Shown in pieces: positions 1-9,585 of a stretch of DNA of 64,000 nt; the stretch's first letter is position 1; the number at the start of each line of letters is the position of its first letter. A model generated the notes under the pieces. It did no database searches, was not told the DNA's origin, and was given only the letters and a program-made list of their open reading frames with translations. Source of the stretch: Streptomyces sp. CB02400 (GTDB taxonomy: Bacteria; Actinomycetota; Actinomycetes; Streptomycetales; Streptomycetaceae); the NCBI RefSeq assembly GCF_001905725.1, contig NZ_LIWB01000001.1:1058881-1122880 (forward strand), read 5' to 3'. A program made the position numbers and the translations under genes.

Positions 1-44
1 TAGCGTATCGTATTGTCTCCGGGGTGGACGCGGGCGAAGGGGGG

Positions 45-710
45 TCAGGTCTCGGCGACCGGCTGAGGGCGGAACTCCGGGCAGCGCAGGGCGTACAGGG
101 CGGTCTGGAGGCGGTTGCGGGTGCCCAGTTTGGCGTAGATGCGGCTGAGGTAGTTGCGTACGGTCTTGGGGGTGATGCCCAGTCGGGCGGCGATGTGGTG
201 GGTCTCCTGGTCGTCCGCGACCAGGAAGAGGATCTCCCGTTCGCGCCGGGTGAGCAGGTCGAGGGGTGAGGCGTTGCGGCTCAGTCCGCCGGAGACGAGT
301 TCGAGGACCTGTCCGGCGGCCGCGGCGGACAGGGCGGCGCCTTCGCGGTGCACGGTGAGCAGGGTGTCGCGCAGTTCCTGGGCGTCGATGTCGCGCGAGA
401 GGTAGGCGTTGGCGCCGGCCACGAAGGCCTCGCGCATGTGGATCGGCTGCTGGCTGGACGCCAGGACGATGATGCGGACGTGCCGCGAGTCCTGGCGGAT
501 CGCCCGTGCGGTGTCCATTCCTCCGTTCCCGCCCGCTCCCAGGCCCATCACGACGAGGTGCGGATGATGTCGTCGCAGTTGGCGCAGCGTGGTGGCCTCG
601 TCGTGTGTGACAGCCACCACCGAGAATTCATGGAAACTCTGCAGTAGATTCCGGAAACCTTCGGCGACCAGCCGTTCGGTGTCCATGAGTAAGATCCGAA
701 TCGATGGCAT
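45..710 (-). CDS. Orphan LuxR/NarL-type response regulator with degenerate receiver
   Basis: The 221-residue protein has an N-terminal receiver-like domain (about 1-125) and a C-terminal LuxR helix-turn-helix (about 155-210, beginning LTRREREILFLVA and containing the recognition helix TPKTVRNYLSRIY). It should bind DNA as a dimer. The receiver looks unable to take a phosphate: the usual VMDL phosphoacceptor reads VMGL (HLVVMGLGAG), the acidic pair is reduced to one Asp in LLMDTE, and the conserved Lys region reads YLSRD. No histidine kinase gene is adjacent. The start at 710 is chosen because GGAGGG precedes it at normal spacing and the receiver begins at once (MPSIRILLMD). The open frame continues upstream only as readthrough over other sequence. 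Family call is firm; the target is unknown. Confidence 0.9.
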   Translation of the reverse strand: MPSIRILLMDTERLVAEGFRNLLQSFHEFSVVAVTHDEATTLRQLRRHHPHLVVMGLGAGGNGGMDTARAIRQDSRHVRIIVLASSQQPIHMREAFVAGANAYLSRDIDAQELRDTLLTVHREGAALSAAAAGQVLELVSGGLSRNASPLDLLTRREREILFLVADDQETHHIAARLGITPKTVRNYLSRIYAKLGTRNRLQTALYALRCPEFRPQPVAET

Positions 711-1094
711 CGGCGACCCTCCGTCGTATTCACGATCGTGTAGAGAGTGCGCGGGTGCATCGAGATGCCCCCGTTGTCGGCCTGTCCTCCGTTGTCGGAA
801 AAGTGGCCCACTGTCGGCCGATGGTACACGACTGCTCGTACTATTTTCGGACAAGGTCAGGAAGTTGATGCGCGCGTAACGCGTGCTTATCGCGGGCGAG
901 ACTCTCCATTTTTGTCGTTTTCTGCACGCCGGTAATTGAACATCTGACTTCTTTCCTTTGCGCGACGGGCGTGATTCGGCCGCCGCGGAGGGCGGACGGC
1001 GGCTGCCGGTGGCAGGGGAAAACAATTTCCCCGCCGCGTGCGACGGCCCGTGCGGGACTGTCCGCCGAAGAGCCACCGGTCCGCTCGCGAGGAC

Positions 1095-1145
1095 GCACCG
1101 CGGCCCCCTTCCGTTCCCGGACGGGGAGGAAGGGGGCCGCGGTGC
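1095..1145 (-). terminator. Strong hairpin downstream of the MFS gene
   Basis: An 18-bp perfect inverted repeat (arms 1095-1112 and 1128-1145) with a 15-nt loop sits 14 bp past the stop of the leftward MFS gene. It has no T tract, as is common for Streptomyces terminators. The rest of 711-1159 holds no gene and should contain the promoter of the LuxR regulator. Confidence 0.75.
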
Positions 1146-1159
1146 GGGTACCGGGCGGC

Positions 1160-2566
1160 TCAGGGGGCCGTGGCGGTGGCGGGCGTCCGGTCCCGGCCGG
1201 AGTCGCCGTCGGCCTCGCCCTCGTCGAGCCCGACGTCCTTCGTCTCCTTGCCGAGCAGCAACGCGACCAGCGTCAGCAGCGCCATCGAGGAGAGGTAGAC
1301 GCCGACCAGCCACGGCGAGCCGTCGCCGGCCTCCCACAGGGCGACCGCTATGAACGGGGCGACGGCCGCGCCGAGGATCGAGCTGACGTTGTAGGAGATC
1401 CCGGAGCCCGTGTACCGCACGCTCGTCGGGAAGAGCTCCGGCAGCAGCGCGCCCATCGGGCCGAACGTCATGCCCATCAGCGTGAAGCCGAGCACCAGCC
1501 ACAGCACCACGCCCAGCGTGCCGAGGCCGATCAGCGGTACCCACACCAGGCCGAAGACCAGGATTCCGGCGGTGACCAGGATCAGGGTGGAGCGCCGGCC
1601 GTACTTGTCCGCGAGCGGACCGGAGACCAGGGTGAACACGGCGAAGAACAGCACCCCGAAGATCATCATCAGGACGAAGGTGGTGTAGTCGTACCCCAGG
1701 CCGGGCACGGCGGCATCCTCCGGCGTACGGCCGTAGCTCAGCGAGAACGTGGTCATCAGGTAGAAGAGCACGTACGTTGCCAGCATGAAGAAGGTGCCGA
1801 GGACCAACTGCTTCCAGTGGCTGCGGAAGACGGTGGCCAGCGGCAGCTTCCGCACCAGCCCGGCCTCGCGGGTCCTGGAGAAGACCGGCGCCTCGACCAG
1901 GCGCATCCGCACCCACAGGCCGATCGCGACCATCACCGCGGAGAACAGGAACGGCACGCGCCAGCCCCAGCTCAGGAAGGCGTCCGAGGGCTGGGACGGG
2001 TCGGCACCCGCCGTGGACGGCAGCAGCGCGCCGATGATCAGGAAGAGCCCGTTGCCGATGATGAAGCCGAGCGGGGCGCCCAGCTGCGGGAACGTGCCGT
2101 AGAGGGCGCGCTTGTGCTTCGGGGCGTTCTCGGTGGCGACCAGGGCCGCGCCGCTCCACTCGCCGCCGAGCGCGAAGCCCTGCGCGAGCCGCATCAGCAC
2201 CAGCAGCGCGGTGGCGACCCAGCCGGCCTGCGCATAGGTGGGCAGCACGCCGATGAGGAAGGTGGCGATGCCCATGGTGAGGAGCGAGGCCACCAGCGTG
2301 CCCTTGCGGCCGAGCCGGTCACCGAGGTGTCCGAAGACCACGGCGCCGATCGGGCGGGCGACCATCGCGGCGCCGAACACCGCGAAGGACGACAGCAGCG
2401 CCGTGGTCGGGTCGCTGCTCGGGAAGAAGAGCGAGGGGAAGACCAGGACGGCGGCGGTCGCGTAGATGTAGAAGTCGTAGAACTCGATCGTCGTGCCGAT
2501 GAGGCTCGCGATGAGGACCCGGGACCGAGAGTTGACGGGGGCCGGGCCGGTGGTTGGTGCGGGCAT
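1160..2566 (-). CDS. MFS transporter, metabolite:H+ symporter (MHS) family
   Basis: A 468-residue, 12-helix permease. The family signature GTTIEFYDFYIYATAAV lies at residues 20-37, and the MFS loop motif GHLGDRLGRKGT between helices 2 and 3 is intact. MHS proteins import small organic acids or osmolytes (citrate, proline/betaine, shikimate types) with protons; the substrate cannot be told from sequence. The start at 2566 gives MPAPTTGPAPVNSRS directly before helix 1 and has GGAAAG about 10 nt upstream. The longer open frame to 2671 adds an unrelated basic extension. It is monocistronic and ends in the strong hairpin at 1095-1145. Confidence 0.9.
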   Translation of the reverse strand: MPAPTTGPAPVNSRSRVLIASLIGTTIEFYDFYIYATAAVLVFPSLFFPSSDPTTALLSSFAVFGAAMVARPIGAVVFGHLGDRLGRKGTLVASLLTMGIATFLIGVLPTYAQAGWVATALLVLMRLAQGFALGGEWSGAALVATENAPKHKRALYGTFPQLGAPLGFIIGNGLFLIIGALLPSTAGADPSQPSDAFLSWGWRVPFLFSAVMVAIGLWVRMRLVEAPVFSRTREAGLVRKLPLATVFRSHWKQLVLGTFFMLATYVLFYLMTTFSLSYGRTPEDAAVPGLGYDYTTFVLMMIFGVLFFAVFTLVSGPLADKYGRRSTLILVTAGILVFGLVWVPLIGLGTLGVVLWLVLGFTLMGMTFGPMGALLPELFPTSVRYTGSGISYNVSSILGAAVAPFIAVALWEAGDGSPWLVGVYLSSMALLTLVALLLGKETKDVGLDEGEADGDSGRDRTPATATAP

Positions 2567-3045
2567 TTCGCGGTCTTTCCGGGGAGGAACGGTCACCGGC
2601 GGCGTACGCCGGCGGCCCACACCGTGCCACGCGTCCACCTCGCGGGAGGCCGCGCAAACAGTGTGGGCCATGCAACGATCTCAGACATCTCACTGGCCAG
2701 AAACGTCGTACCAACATGTGAGACGCGAATATTGTGTGGCCCGGTCCTCCCCGCCCTCCCTACACTCACCGGGCAGACGCCGCCCGTCCTCGGGCCGCGC
2801 ATCCATGACCGGTGAGGGGAGACGGGCCGTGCGTGACCACGCCACCGCTGTCGCTCCCCGTTCCCGGTCCCGTCGGTCCGTGGTGATCCTGGTGTCTTCG
2901 GCCGTCCGGTGCCCGCTGCGCGGCCGGCACCGGATGCCCGTGACGCACGTCTGATCTTCGACGCCCCGTCCGACAGGGGCGTCCGACGCCGTGCGCCGGG
3001 GAAATCGCGCTGCCCTTCTCCGGAACATCCGAAAGGCCACGGGCC
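2567..3045. other. Divergent intergenic region between the MFS gene and EF-G paralogue
   Basis: This 479-bp gap has no convincing gene. It carries a locally AT-richer stretch at about 2695-2735, with repeated TCTCA/TGAGA hexamer-like elements (for example ATCTCAGACATCTCAC at 2678-2693 and TGTGAGACG near 2716) that could be regulator sites for the leftward transporter. The 230 nt in front of the rightward EF-G-like gene have no recognisable leader peptide or riboswitch. Confidence 0.4.
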
Positions 3046-5097
3046 ATGCGCACCAACCCCCTCGCCACCGTCCGCAACCTGGGCATCCTCGCCCATGTCG
3101 ACGCCGGCAAGACCACCGTCACCGAGCGGATCCTGTTCGCCACCGGCACCACGCACAAGCGCGGTGAGGTGCACGACGGCACCACCGTCACCGACTTCGA
3201 CCCGCAGGAACGCGACCGGGGCATCACCATCTTCGCCGCCGCCGTCAGCTGCGCCTGGGACGGTCACCGGATCAACCTCATCGACACCCCGGGCCACGTC
3301 GACTTCGCCGACGAGGTGGAGCGCTCGCTGCGCGTCCTCGACGGCGCGGTCGCCGTGTTCGACGCGGTCGCCGGTGTGGAGCCGCAGAGCGAGTCGGTGT
3401 GGCGGCAGGCGGACCGGCACGGTGTGCCGCGGATCGCGTTCGTCAACAAGATGGACCGGGCCGGCGCCGACCTGGACACCGCCGTCGCCTCCATCCGGGA
3501 GCGGCTGCACCCCGCACCCCTGGCGGTGCAGTTGCCCATCGGCGCGGAGGACACCTTCACCGGGGTCGTCGACCTGCTGCACATGCGTGCCCTGACCTGG
3601 ACCGACGAGGGCCAGGCCCGCGATGCGGCACCGGTGCCTGACGAACTGCGCGAGGAGGCGCGCAGACGGCGCCGGCTGCTGGAGGAGGCCGTCGCCGAGC
3701 TGCATCCGGGCGCGCTGGAGGAGTTCTGCGACACCGGCGCGCTCGGCACCGGCACGCTCACCGGAGCCCTGCGGGACCTGACCCGCGGCGGTGACGCCGT
3801 CGTCGTCCTGTGCGGCTCCGCCTACCGCAACCGCGGCGTCGAACCACTGCTGGACGCCGTACTCGCCTACCTGCCGTCGCCCCTCGACGTGCCGCCGATA
3901 CGCGGTACGCACGAGGGGGACGGCACCGGACAGCGGCGGGCCGCCGACCCGGCGGCACCGCTGGCCGCCCTCGCGTTCAAGGTGAACGCCACCGCCACCG
4001 GGCGGCTGACCTACCTGCGGGTGTACTCGGGAACGATCGAGAAGGGAGACACGGTGTGGGACGCCACCGCGCGGCGCTCCGAGCGCATCGGGCGCATCCT
4101 GCGCGTACAGGCCGACCGGCACGCCCAGTTGGACCGGGCGGTCGCCGGGGACATCGTCGCCGTGGTCGGGCTCAAGTCCGCCCGCGCCGGCTCCACGCTG
4201 TGCGCGCCGGACGCCCCGCTCGTCCTGGAGCCTCCGGGGGTCGCCGAGCCGGTCGTCTCCGTGGCCGTCGAGGCGCTGAAGGGCACGGACACCGGACGTC
4301 TGGCGTCGGCACTCGCACGGCTCGCCGAGGAGGATCCCTCGCTGGTCGTGCGCACCGACCCGGAGACCGGTCAGACGGTGCTCTCCGGCATGGGCGAACT
4401 GCACCTGGAGGTCGCGGTGGAGAAGATCCGGCGTGATCAGGGACTGGGCGTCAACGTCGGCCGCCCCCGGGTCAGTTACCGGGAGACCGTCGGCCGGGGT
4501 GTGTCCGGGTTCGTGTACCGGCACGTCAAACAGGACGGCGGGGCGGGCCAGTTCGCCCACGTGGTCCTCGACGTCGAACCGCTGGACTCCCCGGAGTCCG
4601 GCTTCGAGTTCCGCTCGGCGGTCGTCGGCGGGCGGGTGCCGCAGGAGTACGTCCGTGCCGTCGAGGCGGGCTGCCGGGACGCCCTGGCCGAGGGGCCGCT
4701 GGGCGGCCACCCGGTGACCGGGCTCCGTGTCACGCTCACCGACGGGTCGACCCATGTGAAGGACTCGTCGGACACCGCGTTCCGCACCGCGGGCCGGTTC
4801 GGAGTGCGGGACGCGCTGCGGGCCTGCGCGATGGTGCTCCTTGAGCCGGTCGTCGAGGTCACGGTCACCGTGCCCGAGGAGGCGGTGGGCGGGGTGCTCG
4901 GCGATCTGGCCGCGCGTCGCGGCCGGGTGACCGGATCGGTCACCCGGGCCGGCGCGACGGTCGTCACCGCCACCGTGCCGCTGGCCGAACTGTTCGGCTA
5001 CGCGACCCGGTTGCGCAGCCGCACCCAGGGCCGCGGCACCTTCACCACCCGGCCCACGGGTTACGCTCCCGCGCCGGTCCCCGCATCCACGCGGTAA
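3046..5097 (+). CDS. Elongation factor G paralogue
   Basis: A 683-residue translational GTPase with the full EF-G layout: G1 AHVDAGKTT at about 16-24, G3 DTPGH at 80-84, G4 NKMD near 135, then domain II and C-terminal domains III-V. It should act on the ribosome. The switch I segment [17 protein letters not shown] matches EF-G (HKxGEVHDG) but lacks the DWMEQEQ stretch of housekeeping EF-G, and the gene is not in the usual rpsL-rpsG-fusA-tuf setting, so it is a paralogue. Tet(M)-type ribosome protection proteins are related but lack HKxGEVHDG. It could be a specialised or antibiotic-tolerant EF-G; that is inference. Start: ATG after GAAAGG. Confidence 0.88.
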   Translation: MRTNPLATVRNLGILAHVDAGKTTVTERILFATGTTHKRGEVHDGTTVTDFDPQERDRGITIFAAAVSCAWDGHRINLIDTPGHVDFADEVERSLRVLDGAVAVFDAVAGVEPQSESVWRQADRHGVPRIAFVNKMDRAGADLDTAVASIRERLHPAPLAVQLPIGAEDTFTGVVDLLHMRALTWTDEGQARDAAPVPDELREEARRRRRLLEEAVAELHPGALEEFCDTGALGTGTLTGALRDLTRGGDAVVVLCGSAYRNRGVEPLLDAVLAYLPSPLDVPPIRGTHEGDGTGQRRAADPAAPLAALAFKVNATATGRLTYLRVYSGTIEKGDTVWDATARRSERIGRILRVQADRHAQLDRAVAGDIVAVVGLKSARAGSTLCAPDAPLVLEPPGVAEPVVSVAVEALKGTDTGRLASALARLAEEDPSLVVRTDPETGQTVLSGMGELHLEVAVEKIRRDQGLGVNVGRPRVSYRETVGRGVSGFVYRHVKQDGGAGQFAHVVLDVEPLDSPESGFEFRSAVVGGRVPQEYVRAVEAGCRDALAEGPLGGHPVTGLRVTLTDGSTHVKDSSDTAFRTAGRFGVRDALRACAMVLLEPVVEVTVTVPEEAVGGVLGDLAARRGRVTGSVTRAGATVVTATVPLAELFGYATRLRSRTQGRGTFTTRPTGYAPAPVPASTR

Positions 5098-5106
5098 CGC
5101 GTGAAC

Positions 5107-5143
5107 GGCGGCCCCTCCCGCAACTCAGCCGGGAGGGGCCGCC
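5107..5143. terminator. Bidirectional hairpin between convergent genes
   Basis: A perfect 14-bp stem (5107-5120 with 5130-5143, 9-nt loop) lies between the stop of the EF-G paralogue and the stop of the convergent GH55 gene. It can serve both strands. Confidence 0.8.
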
Positions 5144-5209
5144 ACCGCCGCCGTACGAGCACACCCGGACCGCCGGCGTTCGGTCATGGGCGTGCCCCCG
5201 GCGCCGGGA

Positions 5210-7003
5210 TCAGGGGTACGACACCACCGTGGACGGCACCGTGTCGGTGCCCGAGGTCGGTGCGCCGGTGTCGTTGATGACGCACTCGTACTGGCCGTTG
5301 CCGCTCAGCGACACCACCAGCAGATCGTGGAAGCGCACGCCGGGACAGTCCGGGGCGGCGAAGCCGTGGTGCTGGACGATGCCGGGGTTCACGTTGTAGT
5401 AGCAGTAGCTGCCCATGCCCCAGCCCTCGTGGGTGGTGACGTGGTCGCCGACCTTGTAGGCCGCGTAGCCCTTGAGCGGGCCGTTCTGGATGGCGGCCTG
5501 GTCGGGTGCGTCGTACGCCTTCTCGTTCTGGAAGAAGATCGTGCGGCCGCGTTCACCGTTCCACTGGACGTCGTACTTGTTGAAGTGCTCGACGAACAGG
5601 CCGGTGGCGAGGACGTCGTGGCCGTTGACGACGACGCCGTAGTCGCAGCGGTTGGTCTCCCAGCCGACGCCCTCACCGTGGTCGGCGCGCCAGACCCAGG
5701 TGTGGTCGACGATGGTGTGCCGGGCGTTGATCACCATGCTGGTGGTCGCCCTGCCGGGGCCGGCCCCGCCGATCCGGATGAAGACGTCCTGCACGGTGAT
5801 CGGGTCGGTGGAGTGGTTCCGGGAGGCGCCCTTCGGGCCGACCTCCAGCAGGACGGGCGAGTCGACGGGCCCGGCGTCGATCAGGAAGGCCGCCAGGCGT
5901 ACGCCGTCGACGTCGGCGACCTTCAGGGCGGTGACGCCGTGGTCGGGGATCAGGGTGGCGTAGCCGAGGCCCAGGACGACCGTGCCGGGGCGGTTCACCC
6001 GGACCGGCCGGTCGACGTGGTAGATGCCCGGTGTGAGCAGCAGGTCGAGGCCCTGGTCGAGCGCCTGGTTGAGAGTGGCCGCCGAGTCGCCCGGCTTGGC
6101 GACGTAGAAGCGGTTCAGCGGCAGGGAGGTGCCGCGCGGGGTGCCGTTGCCCCAGGTGACACCGCGTGCGTCGGTCCGCAGCGCGGGCAGGAAGACGCGG
6201 TACTGGTCGCCGTCGAGGTACAGGAAGGGCTTCTCGCGGGAGCGGGGTGTCCTGTCGAGCGTGGTGTACGGCGGGTCCGGGAAGCTCTGCGCGGGGGCGC
6301 CCTCGACGCCCGAGAACACCATGTTCCAGACGGCGTTGGTCCAGCCGCCGACCGAGCTGTCGCGGGTGTACCACTGCTGCTGCGAGTACGGGCCGACCGT
6401 GCCGTCGATACGGCTGTCCGCGATGTAGCCGCCGCTCGCCCAACCGTAGCCGGACGGCGCGAGGTCGATCCCGCCGCGTACGTGCATCCGGCGGAACGGC
6501 GCGGCCTGCGCGACCGCCCACCGGTTGGTGCCGTTGGCCGGGACGAGCGCCAGGTTCTCCGCCGAACGCCAGAAGTTCTGCGTGGCGTTGCCGCCGAACC
6601 AGCCGGCGTCGACCGTCACGTCACCGTTGATGGTGGTGTCGTCGGGGGAGAGGCCGAGCCCGGAGATCGAGGTGTAGAAACCGATTTGGGCATTGAGCCC
6701 GTTGTACGTGCCCGGTTTGAAAAGCAGTTGGTAGCGGCCGGTGCCGAACTGCGCCGACTCCTGCCGGGCGAACACCTCGTCGAGCCTGGCCTGGATGCCC
6801 GGCGTGGACGGGTCGAAGACGATCACGTTGGGGCCGAGGTCGCCGCCGCCCTTCAGCCGGCGCGGTTTCCGGCGTCTCGCCGCGGGCGCGGCGGAGGCCA
6901 CCGAGGGCAGTCCGGCCAGGACCGGAGCGGCGGCTGCGGCGCCGAGCACGGTGCGGCGGCCGATGGCCGGTGGCCGGGAGGACGACGGGGAGTCGGGCGT
7001 CAT
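5210..7003 (-). CDS. Secreted GH55 exo-beta-1,3-glucanase
   Basis: A 597-residue protein that starts with a Tat signal (GRRTVLGAAAAAPVLAG, cleavage near ASAAPA). The rest is a double right-handed beta-helix enzyme strongly like the Streptomyces GH55 laminarinases (about 605 residues). Matching landmarks are GPNVIVFDPSTPGIQARLDE, FKPGTYNGLNAQIGFYTS, the segment VEHFNKYDVQW-FQNEKAYD in the active-site region, and the C-terminal SLSGNGQYECVINDTG. GH55 enzymes release glucose or short products from beta-1,3-glucan. Homologues are often mislabelled 'adenylyl cyclase'; no cyclase domain is present. The start has AGGAGAG upstream. It is divergent from the sugar ABC operon, with a LacI-type palindrome in between. 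Confidence 0.85.
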   Translation of the reverse strand: MTPDSPSSSRPPAIGRRTVLGAAAAAPVLAGLPSVASAAPAARRRKPRRLKGGGDLGPNVIVFDPSTPGIQARLDEVFARQESAQFGTGRYQLLFKPGTYNGLNAQIGFYTSISGLGLSPDDTTINGDVTVDAGWFGGNATQNFWRSAENLALVPANGTNRWAVAQAAPFRRMHVRGGIDLAPSGYGWASGGYIADSRIDGTVGPYSQQQWYTRDSSVGGWTNAVWNMVFSGVEGAPAQSFPDPPYTTLDRTPRSREKPFLYLDGDQYRVFLPALRTDARGVTWGNGTPRGTSLPLNRFYVAKPGDSAATLNQALDQGLDLLLTPGIYHVDRPVRVNRPGTVVLGLGYATLIPDHGVTALKVADVDGVRLAAFLIDAGPVDSPVLLEVGPKGASRNHSTDPITVQDVFIRIGGAGPGRATTSMVINARHTIVDHTWVWRADHGEGVGWETNRCDYGVVVNGHDVLATGLFVEHFNKYDVQWNGERGRTIFFQNEKAYDAPDQAAIQNGPLKGYAAYKVGDHVTTHEGWGMGSYCYYNVNPGIVQHHGFAAPDCPGVRFHDLLVVSLSGNGQYECVINDTGAPTSGTDTVPSTVVSYP

Positions 7004-7045
7004 GGGGCGGCTCTCCTGGTTCAGGAAGTGAACGGCGTGGGGTGC

Positions 7046-7059
7046 TGGGAGCGCTCTCT
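7046..7059. promoter_or_regulatory. LacI-family (CebR-like) operator
   Basis: TGGGAGCGCTCTCT matches the Streptomyces CebR box (TGGGAGCGCTCCCA) at 12 of 14 positions, and matches the perfect palindrome before the GH81 gene at 45565-45580 at 12 of 14. It lies 43 bp upstream of the GH55 start, in the divergent region shared with the sugar-import operon. This fits repression by a LacI-type regulator released by a glucan oligosaccharide. No LacI gene is present in the window. Confidence 0.7.
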
Positions 7060-7147
7060 CGCCGCTGAATGGTTCATCCCCGGAACAGATGAGTCAAGGG
7101 GTGCGGCGAGAGTTGGGTGAGTCCGTCGAAACCCTTGACGTTCTGCC

Positions 7148-7186
7148 TTGAGAGGGTTTAACTCACGTCCTAAATTAAGCCGTGAG
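7148..7186 (+). promoter_or_regulatory. Candidate promoter of the sugar ABC operon
   Basis: TTGAGA (7148-7153), a 17-bp spacer and TAAATT (7171-7176) form a sigma-70-like promoter 90 bp before the binding-protein start. An inverted repeat, CTCACG (7162-7167) with CGTGAG (7181-7186), straddles the -10 and could be a second operator. An alternative -35, TTGACG at 7135-7140, lies just upstream. Confidence 0.5.
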
Positions 7187-7264
7187 GCGCTGCCTTCGTG
7201 TGGAGGCCGCCGCCTTCGTGCAAGGGCATCGCCCCCTGCACCCCGGAAAGGGACATCAGGAGCC

Positions 7265-8581
7265 ATGCGCAGTATCCGAGCCGCGGCCACAGGCGCCGTC
7301 ATCCTGTCTCTCGCACTCGCCGCCTCGGCCTGCGGAGGCGGATCGAGCACGGGCGGCGGGTCCAACGACTCGCCGAAGGAACTGACTTACTGGGCCTCCA
7401 ACCAGGGCGCCAGCATCGAGATCGACAAGAAGGTCCTCCAGCCCGAACTCGACAAGTTCGAGAAGGAGACCGGCATCAAGGTGAAGCTGGAGGTGGTTCC
7501 CTGGTCCGACCTGCTCAACCGGATCCTCACCGCCACCACCTCCGGCCAGGGCCCGGACGTGCTGAACATCGGCAACACCTGGTCCGCCTCCCTCCAGGCC
7601 ACCGGCGCCCTGCTGCCCTGGGACGCGAAGAACTTCGACAAGATCGGCGGCAAGGACCGCTTCGTCGACTCCGCGCTCGGCTCCACCGGCGTCGAGGGCC
7701 AGGACCCGGCCGCGGTCCCGCTGTACTCGATGGCGTACGCGCTCTACTACAACAAGCAGATGTTCGCCGACGCCGGCATCGACGGCCCGCCGGCCACCTG
7801 GGACGAGCTGATCGCCGCCGGCAAGAAGCTGTCCAAGGACGGCAAGTGGGGGATCGGCGCGGAGGGTTCGAACCCCTCCGAGAACATCCACCACGCCTTC
7901 GTCTTCGCCAAGCAGCACGGCGCCGACTTCTTCACCGCCGACGGCAAGGCCGACTTCACAGGCGACGGCGCGGTCACCGCGGTCAAGCAGTACGTCGACC
8001 TCATGGCCAAGGACAAGATCATCGCCCCGGGCAACGCCGAGTACGCCCAGAACCAGTCGGTCAGCGACTTCGCCAAGGGCAGGACGGGCATGCTGCTGTG
8101 GCAGTCCGCCTCCGCCAACCTCAAGTCCCAGGGCATGAGCGAGGACGCCTACGGCATCGCCCCCGTGCCGGTGCAGTCCGGCACCCCCGGCCCCGGCCGG
8201 CAGGTCAACTCGATGGTCGCCGGCATCAACCTCGCCGTCTTCAAGAACACCGACAACCTCGACGGCGCCACCGAGTTCGTGAAGTTCATGACCAGCGACG
8301 CCGAGCAGAAGGTCCTCAACACGGCGTACGGCTCCATCCCGCCGGTGAAGGCCGCCCAGGAGGACGCCGCCTTCAACTCCCCGGCCAACGCCGTACTGAA
8401 GGACACCCTCGCCAAGAGCGCCGTCGCCCTGCCGCAGGTCTCCAACGAGTCCCAGTTCGAGACCGCCGTCGGTACGGCCATCAAGGAACTGTTCGCCGAC
8501 GCCGCAGGCGGACGCGAGGTGACCACCGACTCGGTGAAGGCCGCGCTCACCAAGGCGCAGCAGCAGATGCCCAAGAAGTGA
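7265..8581 (+). CDS. ABC sugar transporter substrate-binding lipoprotein
   Basis: A 438-residue family-1 extracellular solute-binding protein. It has an N-terminal lipoprotein signal with lipobox LAASAC (Cys near residue 22), then a Gly/Ser linker and the bilobed fold (ELTYWASNQGASIEIDKK, LLNRILTATTSGQGPDVLNI, GKTGM-like FAKGRTGMLLW). It should capture an oligosaccharide at the cell surface for the two permeases downstream. Placement between GH55 and GH1 suggests laminari-oligosaccharides. The ATG at 7265 follows AGGAG. The in-frame extension to 7148 covers the promoter and is rejected. No ATPase gene is in the operon, so a shared MsiK-type ATPase is likely. Confidence 0.92.
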   Translation: MRSIRAAATGAVILSLALAASACGGGSSTGGGSNDSPKELTYWASNQGASIEIDKKVLQPELDKFEKETGIKVKLEVVPWSDLLNRILTATTSGQGPDVLNIGNTWSASLQATGALLPWDAKNFDKIGGKDRFVDSALGSTGVEGQDPAAVPLYSMAYALYYNKQMFADAGIDGPPATWDELIAAGKKLSKDGKWGIGAEGSNPSENIHHAFVFAKQHGADFFTADGKADFTGDGAVTAVKQYVDLMAKDKIIAPGNAEYAQNQSVSDFAKGRTGMLLWQSASANLKSQGMSEDAYGIAPVPVQSGTPGPGRQVNSMVAGINLAVFKNTDNLDGATEFVKFMTSDAEQKVLNTAYGSIPPVKAAQEDAAFNSPANAVLKDTLAKSAVALPQVSNESQFETAVGTAIKELFADAAGGREVTTDSVKAALTKAQQQMPKK

Positions 8582-8595
8582 GTTCCGACACCGCC

Positions 8596-9585
8596 ATGAC
8601 TGCCACTGCCCCCGCAGCGGAGGCCACCGTGCGGAAGAGCTCCCCCGGTGCGGCGCGCGGCCCCCGCCGCCGCCCCGGGCGGATCCGCCGCATCGGACTG
8701 CCCTATCTGCTCCTCCTGCCCGCCCTGCTCCTCGAACTCCTCGTCCACCTGGTGCCGATGGTCATCGGCATCGTGATGAGCTTCAAGGAACTCACCCAGT
8801 TCTACATCCGCGACTGGGGCACCGCCCCCTGGGCCGGCTTCGACAACTACTCGGTGTCGGTGGACTTCGACGCCCCCGTCGGCAAGGCCCTGCTCGACTC
8901 GTTCCTCGTCACCATCGCCTTCACCCTGCTGTCCGTCGGCCTGTGCTGGCTGATCGGCACGGCGGCGGCCGTTTTCATGCAGGACACCTTCCGCGGACGG
9001 GGCCTGCTGCGCGCCCTGTTCCTGGTCCCGTACGCCCTGCCGGTCTACGCGGCCGTCATCACCTGGGTGTTCATGTTCCAGCACGACAACGGCCTGGTGA
9101 ACCACGTCCTGCACGACCAGCTCGGCATCACCGACAAGCCGTCGTTCTGGCTGATCGGCGACAACAGCTTCATCGCGCTGCTGACCGTCTCGGTGTGGAA
9201 GGGCTGGCCGTTCGCCTTCCTCATCGTGATGGCCGGCCTGCAGAACATCCCGCGCGAGCTGTACGAGGCCGCCTCCCTCGACGGCGCCGGAATGCTCCAG
9301 CAGGTCCGCCGCATCACCCTGCCGTCGCTGCGCCCGGTCAACCAGGTCCTGGTCCTGGTGCTGTTCCTGTGGACGTTCAACGACTTCAACACCCCGTACG
9401 TCATGTTCGGCAAGACCGCTCCCGAGGCCGCGGACCTCATCTCGGTCCACATCTACCAGGCGTCCTTCGTCACCTGGGACTTCGGCACCGGCTCCGCGAT
9501 GTCGGTCCTGCTCCTGCTCTTCCTGCTCGCCGTCACGGGCGTCTACCTCGCACTCACCTCGCGCGGACGGAGGACCGCCTCATGA
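8596..9585 (+). CDS. ABC sugar transporter permease (MalF-like)
   Basis: A 329-residue inner-membrane permease with six predicted helices and the conserved cytoplasmic EAA loop ([20 protein letters not shown]) that docks the ATPase. It is the first of the pair of permeases for the upstream binding protein. The start is uncertain: an in-frame GTG at 8578 overlaps the binding-protein stop as GTGA and would add six residues, while the ATG at 8596 has no strong ribosome site. Either way the genes are translationally close-coupled. Its last bases overlap the next gene as ATGA. Confidence 0.9.
   Translation: MTATAPAAEATVRKSSPGAARGPRRRPGRIRRIGLPYLLLLPALLLELLVHLVPMVIGIVMSFKELTQFYIRDWGTAPWAGFDNYSVSVDFDAPVGKALLDSFLVTIAFTLLSVGLCWLIGTAAAVFMQDTFRGRGLLRALFLVPYALPVYAAVITWVFMFQHDNGLVNHVLHDQLGITDKPSFWLIGDNSFIALLTVSVWKGWPFAFLIVMAGLQNIPRELYEAASLDGAGMLQQVRRITLPSLRPVNQVLVLVLFLWTFNDFNTPYVMFGKTAPEAADLISVHIYQASFVTWDFGTGSAMSVLLLLFLLAVTGVYLALTSRGRRTAS

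Noticed and set aside
2593..4755. Minus-strand 720-codon open frame across the EF-G paralogue
   Set aside because: It is the antisense shadow of a gene with clear GTPase motifs. Long antisense frames are a by-product of very high GC codon use.
3046..5097. Tetracycline ribosome protection protein (Tet(M)-like)
   Set aside because: The segment HKRGEVHDG and overall spacing match EF-G; Tet(M)-type proteins have a different switch I and lack this motif.
5210..7003. Adenylyl cyclase, a label often attached to such proteins
   Set aside because: No nucleotide cyclase motif; the sequence follows characterised GH55 glucanases throughout and has a Tat signal.
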